A stretch of DNA of 64,000 nucleotides, taken from assembly GCA_963820095.1 (NCBI GenBank), contig CAWFZA010000004.1, positions 1-64,000 of the forward strand. The letters are read 5' to 3'. The position numbers and the translations under genes were made by a program. Shown in pieces: positions 39,452 through 48,557 of the stretch. Source of the stretch: Roseiarcus sp963820095. Lineage in GTDB: Bacteria; Pseudomonadota; Alphaproteobacteria; Rhizobiales; Beijerinckiaceae. Under the pieces are notes generated by a model. That model made no database searches and had not been told where the DNA came from. It was given only the letters and a program-made list of their open reading frames with translations. The number at the start of each line of letters is the position of its first letter. Position 1 is the first letter of the stretch.

Positions 39452-39972
39452 GTGGACGGAGGCCCCCGGTCGATCCGCGCCATCGCGACCGTGTCGTGAA
39501 ATTCGCCGTCCACGAACACCGCGTCCCGAAGCACGCCTTCTCTGACAAAGCCGACTTTCTCATAGAGCCGCACGGCTCGCCAATTGTCGGCGCGGACGCT
39601 GAGCTCGACACGAACGAAACCGGTCGCGAACGCTCGGCTCAGCGTTTGATCGATCAGCCGCGCGCCGATGCCGCGGCCGCGGTGTTCAGGAACAACGCCC
39701 ATGCCGAGCGCTCCCCGATGGGAATGGGCAGGGAAGGGATGCCGTTGGATGTCGCACCAGCCGACCACTTGACCCTTCGCGAGCGCGACGAACATTGGAT
39801 CGCCCTTCTGCACGAGGCTAAGCACGAACTCACGTGTTTGGGGCAGCGGGAACGCCTCGAGGAGGGTCAGATATCTTCGCTCCCGCGCCACGATGTCCAC
39901 GGCGCGGCGATAACTCTCGATGTGTTCCGGCGCGATCGGAACGACATCGGCTGTCGTCGGCGAAGAGGTCAT
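39448..39972 (-). CDS. GNAT-family N-acetyltransferase
   Basis: 174 residues. The acetyl-CoA loop is LGMGVVPEHRGRGIGARLIDQTLSRA and the final strand is ELSVRADNWRAVRLYEKVGFVREG, as in RimJ/RimL- and PhnO-like acetyltransferases. The substrate is unknown. It lies between polA (24 bases upstream) and zapE (overlapping by four), likely one transcript. Confidence 0.9.
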   Translation of the reverse strand: MTSSPTTADVVPIAPEHIESYRRAVDIVARERRYLTLLEAFPLPQTREFVLSLVQKGDPMFVALAKGQVVGWCDIQRHPFPAHSHRGALGMGVVPEHRGRGIGARLIDQTLSRAFATGFVRVELSVRADNWRAVRLYEKVGFVREGVLRDAVFVDGEFHDTVAMARIDRGPPST

Positions 39973-39996
39973 CGGCTTGAGTCCTGGGAAGGCGGG

Positions 39997-42900
39997 CTAA
40001 TGCGCCTCCTCCCAGTTTTGCGCCGCGCGCGCGTCGACCCTCAGTGGCGCGTGAAGCTTGACCGCAGGCTCCGGCGCTTCGACCATCACCTTCGCGACGA
40101 CCGGCAGCGTCGCCTCGACCTCTTCGTCCGGCGCTTCGAACACCAGTTCGTCGTGGACGGTCAGCAGCATCTGCGCGCTCAAGCCCGCTGTGGTCAGCGC
40201 TTCGTCCATGCGGACCATGGCGCGGCGAATGATGTCGGCCGCCGAGCCCTGGAGCGGCGCGTTGATGGCGGCGCGCTCGTTGAACGCGCGCTCGGAAGGA
40301 TTGGAGGCGTTGATGCGCGGATAATGGCACTTGCGGCCGAAGAGCGTGGTCACATAGCCGTTGGCGCGCGCGATCTTCTTCGTCGCTTCCATGTAATCGC
40401 GGATGCCAGGGAAGCGCTCGAAATATTTCTTGATGTAGTCGCCGGCCTCGTTGCGCGCGATGCTCAGCTGGTTGGCGAGGCCGAAGGCCGAAATGCCGTA
40501 GATGATGCCGAAGTTGATCGCTTTCGCGCGCCGCCGCACCTCGCTCGGCATGCCCTCGATCGGCACGCCGAACATTTCTGATGCCGTCATCGCGTGAATG
40601 TCGAGTTCGTCTGCGAAGGCGCGCTTGAGCGCTGGGATGTCGGCGAGATGGGCGAGCAACCTCAGCTCGATCTGGCTGTAGTCGGCCGAGATGAGCTTGC
40701 GGCCTTGCGGAGCGACGAACGCGCGCCGGATCTTGCGCCCCTCCTCGGTGCGGATGGGAATGTTCTGCAGGTTGGGCTCCGACGACGACAGGCGCCCGGT
40801 CGTGGTCGAGGCGAGCGCGTAAGCCGTGTGGACGCGGCCGGTTCGCGGATTGACGAAGCCCGGCAGCGCGTCGGTGTAGGTCGATTTGAGCTTCGAGATC
40901 TGCCGCCATTCGAGCACGCGCGCCGGCAATTGATGACCCTCGGCGGCGAGGTCCTCGAGCACGCTCGCGGTCGTCGACCAGGCGCCGGTCGCGGTCTTCT
41001 TGCCGCCGGGCAGGCCCATCTGGCCGAACAGAATGTCGCCAAGCTGTTTCGGCGAACCGGGGTTGAAGGGCGCGCCGACAATTTCGTTGATCTCGGCCTC
41101 GAGCCCGGCCATCCGCTGGGAAAACTCGCCACTCATGCGCGACAGGATGTTGCGGTCGATCGCGATTCCGCGCCGCTCCATCCGCGCCAGAACCTCGACC
41201 AGCGGACGCTCGAGCCGCTCGTAGACCGTCGACATGCGCTCGGCGACGAGCCGCGGCTGCAGCACGCGCCTGAGGCGGAGCGCAATGTCCGCCCTCTCCG
41301 CCCCGTATTCGCACGCCTTTTCGATCGTCGCGCGCGCGAACCCCTGAAAGTTGCGGCCCGAGCCCGCGACTTCGCTGAGCGGAATGGGCTTGTGCCCGAG
41401 AAAGCGTTCGGAAAGCGTGACGAGGCTGTGGTCGTCGCCGGTTGCGCCCGCGTCGAGGGTGTAGGACAGCAGCATCGCGTCGTCGATCGGCGCGATGCTG
41501 ACGCCGCGCAAGGCGAACACGTGCAGGTCGAACTTGATGTCGTGGCCGATCTTGAGGACGCCCGGCTGCTCGAGCAGCGGCTTCAGGAGCGCGAGCGCGT
41601 CCGCTTCCGTCATCTGACCGGGAGCGAGGCCGCCGCCGTCGAAAAGATCGTCGGCGCCGGTCCGATGGCCTACGGGAATGTAGCAGGCTTCTCCGGGCTT
41701 CACGGCCAGCGACAGGCCGATGAGATCGCCTTGCAGCGGGTCGGGCGACGAGGTCTCGGCGTCGATGGCGACGACGCCTTCGTCCTCAGCGCGGTCGATC
41801 CATGCGCTCAGTTCAGCCGCCGTCCGCACAATCTTGTACGCCGCGCGGTCGATCGGAGCGCGCGCCTCTTTTGCGCGCGCGGCCGCAAGGTCAGCGGGCG
41901 TGGCGCCGTGCGGCGCGGCCTTGGCCGTGGGTGGCGCAGGCGCAGGAGCGGGAGCCGCCGCACCCGCGGGCGCGCCCTCGACCGCCGCTTCTCCCTCGCG
42001 TTCCAAGAGCGCCACGCCCTGGCCTCCCGGCCAGGCCGCAGGCCCGACGAAGCGCGGGTCCGGCTCGATCGACGCCATCTCGACGCCGCAGATCTCGGCG
42101 ACGCGGCGGGTCAGCGTCGTGAGCTCCATCGCCTTGCAAAAGGAGACGAGCCGCTTGCCGTCGAGCTCAGGCGTCGCGAGCGCCTCGAGCGGCGTCTCGA
42201 CAGGCACGTTGCGATCCAAGGTGACGAGCTCTTTCGAGATTCTGATGCGCTTGACGATCTCGGGATCGGTCAGCGCTTCGCGCCGCTTCGGCTGCTTGAT
42301 TTCGCCCGCCCGGACGAGGAGCGTGTCGAGGTCGCCATATTCGAGAATGAGCTGCGCCGCGGTTTTGAGACCGATGCCGGGCGCCCCCGGCACGTTGTCG
42401 GTCGAGTCGCCCGCGAGCGCCTGGACGTCGATCACCTTGTCCGGGCCGACGCCGAAATACTCGACCACCTCGGCCGGCGCCGAAGCGCCGCTCCTCGCGA
42501 GAGCCGGCGACCCCCGCTTGGCCCGAAGCCGGGTCGTACATCGATACGCCCGGCTCGACGAGCTGCATCAGGTCCTTGTCGGCCGACACGATGAGAACAT
42601 CGGCGCCGGCCTCGCGCGCCTGGCGCGCATAAGTCGCGATGATGTCGTCGGCCTCATAGCGGCCCTGCTCGATCGGAACCATGCCGAAAGCCGACACCGT
42701 GGCGCGCATCAGCGGGAACTGCGGCTTGAGTTCGTCCGGAGGGTCCTTCCGGTGCGCCTTGTAGGCCGGGTAGATGTCCCGCCGGAACGAGTTCTCCGTC
42801 TTGTCGAAGATGATGGCGAGATGGGTCGGCTTGAAACCTGCCGCGCCGTCGCGGATGAATTGCAGCACTTTGGTGGCGAACAGCCGCACGGCGCCATTTG

Positions 42901-43033
42901 GTAAGCGGTCGATGCGATAGTTGTATTTCTGATCCTGCCGGATCGACTGGTAATAGGCGCGGAAGACGAAGGACGAGCCGTCGACAAGGAAAACGTGGTC
43001 GCCGGGGCCGACCGGACGATGGGGCTGGGTCAT
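39997..43033 (-). CDS. polA: DNA polymerase I (frameshift at about 42485)
   Basis: The reconstructed protein is 1011 residues. The N-terminal 5' nuclease (VFLVDGSSFVFRAYY, DYEADDI-like RYEADDIIATYA, QALAGDSTDNVPGAPGIGLKTA), an active 3'-5' exonuclease with DAETSSPDP, and the polymerase domain (DYSQIELRLLAHL, RRRAKAINFGIIYGIS, VHDELVFEAP) are all present. A Pro/Ala-rich linker, rich in APAPAPPTAK, joins the nuclease to the exonuclease domain. After YDPASGQAG the frame runs off; removing one G near 42485 restores AEVVEYFGVGPDKVID. As repair by PolA is important, the break is probably a sequencing error. A divergent NYN gene lies upstream. Confidence 0.95.
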
Positions 43034-43141
43034 GGGCCTTCACATAAGCGATGCGGCCTAGAAGCGCCATCGGAGGCCGCCGAAGGGCGACGGGTGAATG
43101 GCGAAATCCACGGATAGCAAACAGAAGCGGAGGCGACGGCG

Positions 43142-43918
43142 ATGGCGACGGATAATTCTGGAACCCTGGCGCTTTTGATCGATGGCGACAACGCCTCACC
43201 CAGGATCGTCGTTGGCCTCATGGCCGAGATCGCCAATTATGGCGTGGCGAGCGTCAAGCGCGTCTATGGCGACTGGACCGGCCCCAACCTGAAGGGCTGG
43301 AAGGAATGCCTGCTCGAACATTCGATTCAGCCGGTCCAGCAGTTCGCCTACACGACCGGCAAGAACGCGACCGATGGCGCAATGATCATCGACGCCATGG
43401 ACCTGCTCTATACCGGCCGCTTCTGCGGCTTCTGCATCGTCTCGAGCGACAGTGACTTTGCTCGCCTTGCCGCCCGCATCCGCGAGCAGGGCGTCACCGT
43501 CTATGGTTTTGGGGAACGCAAGACGCCCCGCCCCTTCATCACCGCTTGCGACAGGTTCGTCTATTTCGATGTGCTCAATGCGGCCGGCGGACAGAAGGAA
43601 GCGGAAGCCGCCGCCGCGCCAAAGGCGCCGGCAGCCAAACCCACCCCGACGAAAACCCAATTGGATCGCGCGGCGCTCGATATGCTCGCCAAGGCGGTCA
43701 CGGCCACGGCCGACGAAGACGGCCGCGCCAATCTCTCCCTCGTCGGCGGGCATCTGGCGAAACAGTCTCCAGACTTCGACCCGCGCAACTACGGCTTTCC
43801 ACGCCTGTCCGATCTGGTCCGGGCGTCCGGTATCCTCGAGGTCGAGCGGCTCGGTGAAAATCCGAAAACCATCCTGGTCCGCCTCAAAGGCGCGACACCC
43901 GCTCGTCCCGCGAAATAG
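43142..43918 (+). CDS. NYN (PIN-like) domain protein with C-terminal LOTUS/OST-HTH domain
   Basis: 258 residues. The N-terminal NYN domain has LALLIDGDNASP, RVYGDWTGPNLKGW, NATDGAMIIDAMDLLY and FCIVSSDSDFARLAARIREQGVTVYGFGERKTP, with conserved Asp residues for metal-dependent RNase activity. A Pro/Ala/Lys linker leads to residues 175-250, LDMLAKAVTATADEDGRANLSLVGGHLAKQSPDFDPRNYGFPRLSDLVRASGILEVER, a LOTUS/OST-HTH domain that binds RNA. It is related to LabA/YaiI-type proteins. The likely role is RNA processing, but no target is known. It is divergent from polA, with 108 bases between. Confidence 0.88.
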   Translation: MATDNSGTLALLIDGDNASPRIVVGLMAEIANYGVASVKRVYGDWTGPNLKGWKECLLEHSIQPVQQFAYTTGKNATDGAMIIDAMDLLYTGRFCGFCIVSSDSDFARLAARIREQGVTVYGFGERKTPRPFITACDRFVYFDVLNAAGGQKEAEAAAAPKAPAAKPTPTKTQLDRAALDMLAKAVTATADEDGRANLSLVGGHLAKQSPDFDPRNYGFPRLSDLVRASGILEVERLGENPKTILVRLKGATPARPAK

Positions 43919-44124
43919 GCGCCGATGGCAGGATTGTCCTCCTCGCCGACCTCCTAGGCGGCGGCGTCATCGGATCGACGGCGATTCGTTCGGGCGCGTC
44001 GATGTCATCAAGTTCGGCCTCGGCGCCTTCGTTCATCGAACAGTCATTGTCGCGGTTGCAGTTTCCGCTTCCCGAGTTGGGCCGAATCGTGGTTCGGCGG
44101 GCGAACCCAACGGGGAAGGGCGAA

Positions 44125-45426
44125 ATGGCTTCTCGCATCGGCTTGGTGACCGCCGGGGTGATCGCGATCGCAGTCGGCGCCGGCTTCGAACTGCGCAGCG
44201 CGCGGTCCTTCACGGTTCCCGACGCCTGCGTGCTCGGCGCCGCGGATTGCGCCGACGTTTGCCGCAGCCTCGACGATCAGCGCCGCTCCCCCGCCGCCTT
44301 CATCGCGCTCGCTGCTTACCAGCTCGGTCCCGAGCGGCCGATTCTCCTGCCGCCCGCGAACCTCACGATGCCGGCCCCCGTCGATCCGCACAACGTCTAC
44401 GCCAGCGCCGCGACGGGCATGTTCAGCCCCGCGGTCGCCGGCCAGCCGTCGCGCGTCTATTCGCCGAACCTGGTGACCGGCAAGGTCGACGTGATCGATC
44501 CGGAGACGTTCAAAGTTATCGACTCTCTCGCCGCGATGCCGAGTCCCGAGCATATCGTTCCGTCCTGGGACCTCCAGACGCTCTGGGTTTCGGCGGACGT
44601 GAGCGCTCGCGGCGGTCACGGCGGCGTCGCGCCGATCGATCCGAAGACGGGCAAGGTCGGCAAGGTGATCGCCGTGCCGGATTCCTACAACATCTATTTC
44701 ACACCGGACGGCAAGTCGGCGATCGTCGTCGCCGAGGCGATGCGGCGCCTCGAGTTCCGCGATCCGCACACCATGGCGCTGCAGGGCTATATCGCAACGC
44801 CGCAATGCGCGGGGATCAACCACGCCGACTTTGCGCCGGACGGCTCGTACGCAATCTTCACCTGCGAATTCAACGACTCGCTCGCCAAGATCGATCTCGT
44901 CCATCACAAGCTCGTCGAGACGCTGCCGCTGACGCCCGGCCATATGCCCCAGGACATCCGGGTGGCGCCGGACGGCAAAATCTTCTTCATCGCCGACCTC
45001 ATCGGCGACGGCGTCATGGTGATCGACGGCGATACGTTCGGGCAGCTCGATTTCATCAAGACCGGTATCGGCGCGCATGGGCTTTATCCGAGCCGCGACG
45101 GGACGAAGCTCTATGTGACCAACCGCGGAACGCACAGTCTGGGCGGCGCGCGAAAGGGGCCTGGCAGCGTCTCGGTGGTCGATTTCGCCACGCGCAAGGT
45201 CGTCGCCAACTGGACGGTTCCCGGCGGCGGCAGCCCGGACATGGGCAATTTGAGCGCCGACGGCAAATGGCTCTGGCTCTCAGGCCGCTATGACGGCGCG
45301 ATCTACGCCTTCAACACCGGCGACGGCTCGGTGAAGACGATTCCCGTAGGCGGCATGCCGCACGGGCTCACCGTCTGGCCGCAGCCCGGGCGCTATTCGC
45401 TCGGGCACACGGGGAATATGCGGTAA
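44125..45426 (+). CDS. Exported YVTN/YncE-type beta-propeller protein
   Basis: 433 residues from ATG 44125 with GGGGAAGGG upstream. One N-terminal hydrophobic segment (IGLVTAGVIAIAVGAGF) acts as a signal. The rest is a series of beta-propeller blades: GKVDVIDPETFKVIDSL, PDGKSAIVVAEAMRRLEF, DGSYAIFTCEFNDSLAKIDL, DGKIFFIADLIGDGVMVIDGDTF, DGTKLYVTNRGTHS and DGKWLWLSGRYDGAIYAFNT. Cys pairs near the N-terminus suggest periplasmic folding. Such proteins bind ligands or partners, and no catalytic residues are evident. It lies 206 bases after the NYN gene, with no clear element in that gap. Confidence 0.82.
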   Translation: MASRIGLVTAGVIAIAVGAGFELRSARSFTVPDACVLGAADCADVCRSLDDQRRSPAAFIALAAYQLGPERPILLPPANLTMPAPVDPHNVYASAATGMFSPAVAGQPSRVYSPNLVTGKVDVIDPETFKVIDSLAAMPSPEHIVPSWDLQTLWVSADVSARGGHGGVAPIDPKTGKVGKVIAVPDSYNIYFTPDGKSAIVVAEAMRRLEFRDPHTMALQGYIATPQCAGINHADFAPDGSYAIFTCEFNDSLAKIDLVHHKLVETLPLTPGHMPQDIRVAPDGKIFFIADLIGDGVMVIDGDTFGQLDFIKTGIGAHGLYPSRDGTKLYVTNRGTHSLGGARKGPGSVSVVDFATRKVVANWTVPGGGSPDMGNLSADGKWLWLSGRYDGAIYAFNTGDGSVKTIPVGGMPHGLTVWPQPGRYSLGHTGNMR

Positions 45427-45612
45427 GAGCGCCCGCTTTCCCGCCGCTCCTGCGAGCCAACCCGACGCCGCTCACACCCGAATGGATCCGGCGCTTCAGA
45501 GGCGGGTAGGAACGGTCCTCCGTGGAGAGGTGGGAACAGACCAAAACTCGGGCTATACAAGCCATGCGACGCCTCCGCGACAGGCAGGGATCGCAAGACG
45601 GAGAAGCGTCCG

Positions 45613-46638
45613 ATGCGAGCGGTCGTCATCACTGCCCCCGGCGTCGAGGACAATCTCAAGATCGGCTCGGCGCCAATGCCGAATCCGGGTCCGGGGCATG
45701 TGCTGGTCGACGTCGCCTATGGCGGCTGCAACTTCGCCGACACGATGATCGCGAAAGGCACTTATCCCCACCCAAAGGGATACCCGCTTGTTGGCGGCCT
45801 TGAGATTTCAGGCCATGTCGCCGCGGTCGGGCCGGGGGTCGACGGCGTCAGGGCGGGCGACCGCGTCGCGGCGTTTTTGGAGGAGGCGGGCGGCTTCGCG
45901 GATCAGTGCGTCGTCCCCGTGGAACGGCTGATTCCGATCCCTCCGGACATGGGTCTCGACGTCGCGGCCGCCTTTCCCATCCAGGCGCTCACCACGTGGC
46001 ATCTCCTGCATACCGTGAGCACGACCCGGCCGGGCGACGTGATCCTCATCCACGCGATCGGCGGAGGAGCGGGTCTTTTCGCAACCCAGATCGCCGTTCG
46101 GGCGGGAGCGACCGTGATCGGAACCGTAGGCACCAAGGGCAAGGAGAGGCGCGCGCTCGAATTCGGCGCGGCAAGGGTCATCAATCGCGGAGAGGAGGAT
46201 TTCGTCAGCGCGGTCATGGATTTCACCAAGGGCAAGGGCGTCGACAAGATCGTGGATTCGACCGGCGCCAGCATCCTCGACCGCAGCTTCGCCGTCATCC
46301 GCCGGCTCGGCCATGTGGTGAGCTTCGGTGAGGCGGAAGGGACGCCCTTCTCCAATCTATGGGAAAGGCTGGTGACCAAATCGCTCACCTTCACCCGCTT
46401 TCATCTCGGCCACATGGACCTTGCCTCCGAGGCCTGGCGCAAGGGAATCGACGAGGTCGTTGGCGGGATCATGAGCGGGGCGCTGAAAGTTCCGATCGAG
46501 GAGATCTTCCCGTTCGAACAGGCTGGCGCGATGCTCGACCGGCTCGCCTCGCGACAAGTGGCCGGCAAGCTCGTTCTCGCCGTCAATCCGTCCTATCAGG
46601 GCTCGCGGGACCTCTGGCCGCCGACCCCCCGTCCATAG
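45613..46638 (+). CDS. NADPH:quinone oxidoreductase-like alcohol dehydrogenase (zinc-free MDR)
   Basis: 341 residues of the medium-chain dehydrogenase fold. VVITAPGVEDNLKIGSAPMPNPGPGHVLVDVAYGGCNFADTMIAKGTYP is the quinone-reductase start. ILIHAIGGGAGLFATQIAVRAGATVIGTVGTKGK is the NADPH loop with the AxxGxxG-type signature. The usual zinc ligands are lacking. It likely reduces quinones or enones. It precedes the DHCW cupin by only 14 bases, so it may belong to the ureide group, although no direct role is apparent. Confidence 0.85.
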   Translation: MRAVVITAPGVEDNLKIGSAPMPNPGPGHVLVDVAYGGCNFADTMIAKGTYPHPKGYPLVGGLEISGHVAAVGPGVDGVRAGDRVAAFLEEAGGFADQCVVPVERLIPIPPDMGLDVAAAFPIQALTTWHLLHTVSTTRPGDVILIHAIGGGAGLFATQIAVRAGATVIGTVGTKGKERRALEFGAARVINRGEEDFVSAVMDFTKGKGVDKIVDSTGASILDRSFAVIRRLGHVVSFGEAEGTPFSNLWERLVTKSLTFTRFHLGHMDLASEAWRKGIDEVVGGIMSGALKVPIEEIFPFEQAGAMLDRLASRQVAGKLVLAVNPSYQGSRDLWPPTPRP

Positions 46639-46652
46639 CGCCGGTATCCGAT

Positions 46653-46985
46653 ATGGTCCTTCCCTCAACCCCATTGATCGTCACACGCCTCGGCGAAGCC
46701 CCGAGGATCGCGGAGGCGGGAGAGACCGGACGCAGCCTCTCCCGGACGTTCCAGCTCCCTGAGTTACGTCTAAGACTCATAGAATATGAAGCAGGCTACC
46801 TCGCCGATCATTGGTGCGACCGCGGGCATGTCCTGCATGTCGTGGATGGCGAACTGACGCTCGAATTGCGGGACGGCCGGTCGATCGCCCTACGGAAGGG
46901 TGACTGCTTCGTCGTGTCGGACCACGGCGATGCGTCGCATCGCATTCGGACCGCCGCGGGCGGGACGGCCTTTATCGCGGACTGA
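46653..46985 (+). CDS. DHCW-motif cupin
   Basis: 110 residues, a single cupin barrel with the signature YLADHWCDRGHVLHVVDGELTLEL followed by ALRKGDCFVVSDHGDASHRI. His residues in DHWCDRGH and DHGDASH fit a metal site. The DHCW cupin group is small and uncharacterised. It lies between a quinone-reductase-like gene and allA with gaps of 14 and 5 bases, which suggests a role in ureide metabolism, but this is context only. Confidence 0.85.
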   Translation: MVLPSTPLIVTRLGEAPRIAEAGETGRSLSRTFQLPELRLRLIEYEAGYLADHWCDRGHVLHVVDGELTLELRDGRSIALRKGDCFVVSDHGDASHRIRTAAGGTAFIAD

Positions 46986-46990
46986 TTTCA

Positions 46991-47527
46991 ATGAGGCGCA
47001 CAGCATCGGATCCTTCTCCCTCGACTCCGCGAGCGTTGCCGACGCAACCCCTGTCGAGTCGCGCATTCGAACCGTTCGGCGAGGTGCTCGACGCATCCGG
47101 ATCCTACGACGATTTGGCGAACGAGGGCGCGGCGCAGGTCTTTCGGGACCGCGCGCGCATCGATGTCGCCGCGCACGGCGGCCGCGTCCGCATCAACATC
47201 GTCCGCACGTCGCCGAGCCGGTTGCCGCTGAAGATCGAGATCATGGAGCGCCACTCTCTGGGCAGCCAGGCCTTCGCGCCGCTTGGCGGCGCCGACTGGA
47301 TCGTCGTGGCGGCGCCGCCGGGCGCGCTCGATCCCAGCGCGATCGTCGCTTTTCGCGCCAGGGGAAACCAGGGGATCAACTATCGGCGCGGCGTCTGGCA
47401 TCATCCCTTGATCGCGCTCGATCGGACCAGCGATTTCCTCGTCGTCGACCGCGCTGGCGAAGGAACGAACCTCGATATCGAACGACTTGCCGAGCCCCTC
47501 TTGATCGAATTGCTCACGACGGGATGA
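46991..47527 (+). CDS. allA: Ureidoglycolate lyase
   Basis: 178 residues. The family pattern is visible as FEPFGEVLDASG, VRINIVRTSPSRLPLKIEIMERHSLGSQAFAPLGGADWIVVAAPPG, FRARGNQGINYRRGVWHHPLIALDRTSDFLVVDR. It cleaves ureidoglycolate to glyoxylate and urea, the last step of allantoin breakdown. The N-terminal 20 residues are low-complexity and the true start could be slightly later. It is five bases after the cupin and convergent with the ABC permease. Confidence 0.9.
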   Translation: MRRTASDPSPSTPRALPTQPLSSRAFEPFGEVLDASGSYDDLANEGAAQVFRDRARIDVAAHGGRVRINIVRTSPSRLPLKIEIMERHSLGSQAFAPLGGADWIVVAAPPGALDPSAIVAFRARGNQGINYRRGVWHHPLIALDRTSDFLVVDRAGEGTNLDIERLAEPLLIELLTTG

Positions 47528-47533
47528 TCGCTC

Positions 47534-48538
47534 TCAGGCGAGGCGCTCCTCACGTCCACGCACGATCTGCGAAAGCGTGACGGCGATCACCAAGGCGCCG
47601 CCATAGAAAAGGTCCTGAACGAATGTGCTTACGCCGAGGATTGAAAGTCCGGTAATGCCGGTCACGAGGAAATAGACGCTGACCATCGCTCCCCAGGGAT
47701 TGAAGCGGCCAGGATTGATGGTGGTCGCGCCGAGAAACGCCGCCGCGAAGGCGGGCAGCAGAAACGTCAGCCCGGAGCTCGGATCGGCTGCGCCCGTCGT
47801 TCCGACGTAGAGCACGCCGGCGATCGCGCCCATCAACCCCGCGGCGACAAAGCCGCCGAGGCGAACCCGGTCGACCGCGATCCCGCTGAGCCGCGCGACT
47901 TCCCGGCCCCGGCCGACGAAGAGCAGCCTGCGCCCGACTGTCGAATACGAGAGAACATACCAGAGAACCGCGCACAGGATCAGCGCATAGTAGAATCCGA
48001 GCGGCACGCCGAGAAAGCGATGAACGATCACCGCGTCGACGAGAGCTTCCGAGACGCCGCTAATGGTCTGCTGATCGCCGAGCCACAGCGTGAGGCCATG
48101 CGCGAACGTGCCGACGCCCATCGTGACGATCAGCGAATTCATCCGGAAATAGAGGACAAAAAAGCCGTTGACCAAGCCGATCGCCAGACCCGCCGCCAGG
48201 GCCGCGGCGATCGACACGCCGACTGACAGGCCATGATTGACGTTGAGGACGGCGAGCACAGTGCCCGCGAAGGTCAGATTGCTTGCGATCGAAAGGTCGT
48301 AGTCGCCGGCGGTCAGGGGAACGATGAGGCCGAGCGCGATCACGACGATGACGGATTGCGATCCGAGGATCGTGGCGAAGTTCGACCATGTCAGGAAACT
48401 GTCTGGCCTGAGATAGCCGAAAAGAGCGATCGTCGCGGCCCATACGAGCAAGAGCGCGAGTCGTTCGAACCAGTCGGCGAACGCGCCTCGTCCCGCCCCC
48501 TCCGCTCCGGAGTTCCGCCTCTTTGCTATTGCGCTCAA
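47534..48538 (-). CDS. ABC transporter permease (ribose-type, RbsC-like)
   Basis: 334 residues, about nine membrane helices. The family core is LIVPLTAGDYDLSIASNLTFAGTVLAVL, FRMNSLIVTMGVGTFAHGLTLWL and VGRGREVARLSGIAVDRVRLGGFVAAGLMGAIAGVLYVG. It forms the channel of a carbohydrate-type (CUT2) importer with the ATPase and binding protein upstream. It is last of the operon, and convergent with allA by six bases. Confidence 0.93.
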   Translation of the reverse strand: MSAIAKRRNSGAEGAGRGAFADWFERLALLLVWAATIALFGYLRPDSFLTWSNFATILGSQSVIVVIALGLIVPLTAGDYDLSIASNLTFAGTVLAVLNVNHGLSVGVSIAAALAAGLAIGLVNGFFVLYFRMNSLIVTMGVGTFAHGLTLWLGDQQTISGVSEALVDAVIVHRFLGVPLGFYYALILCAVLWYVLSYSTVGRRLLFVGRGREVARLSGIAVDRVRLGGFVAAGLMGAIAGVLYVGTTGAADPSSGLTFLLPAFAAAFLGATTINPGRFNPWGAMVSVYFLVTGITGLSILGVSTFVQDLFYGGALVIAVTLSQIVRGREERLA

Positions 48539-48557
48539 CCTACGCCCTCTGGGCTGC

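Noticed and set aside
40594..42594. A 666-codon open frame antisense to polA
   Set aside because: Low-complexity Arg/Ala/Gly composition; the polA frame on the other strand explains the whole region.
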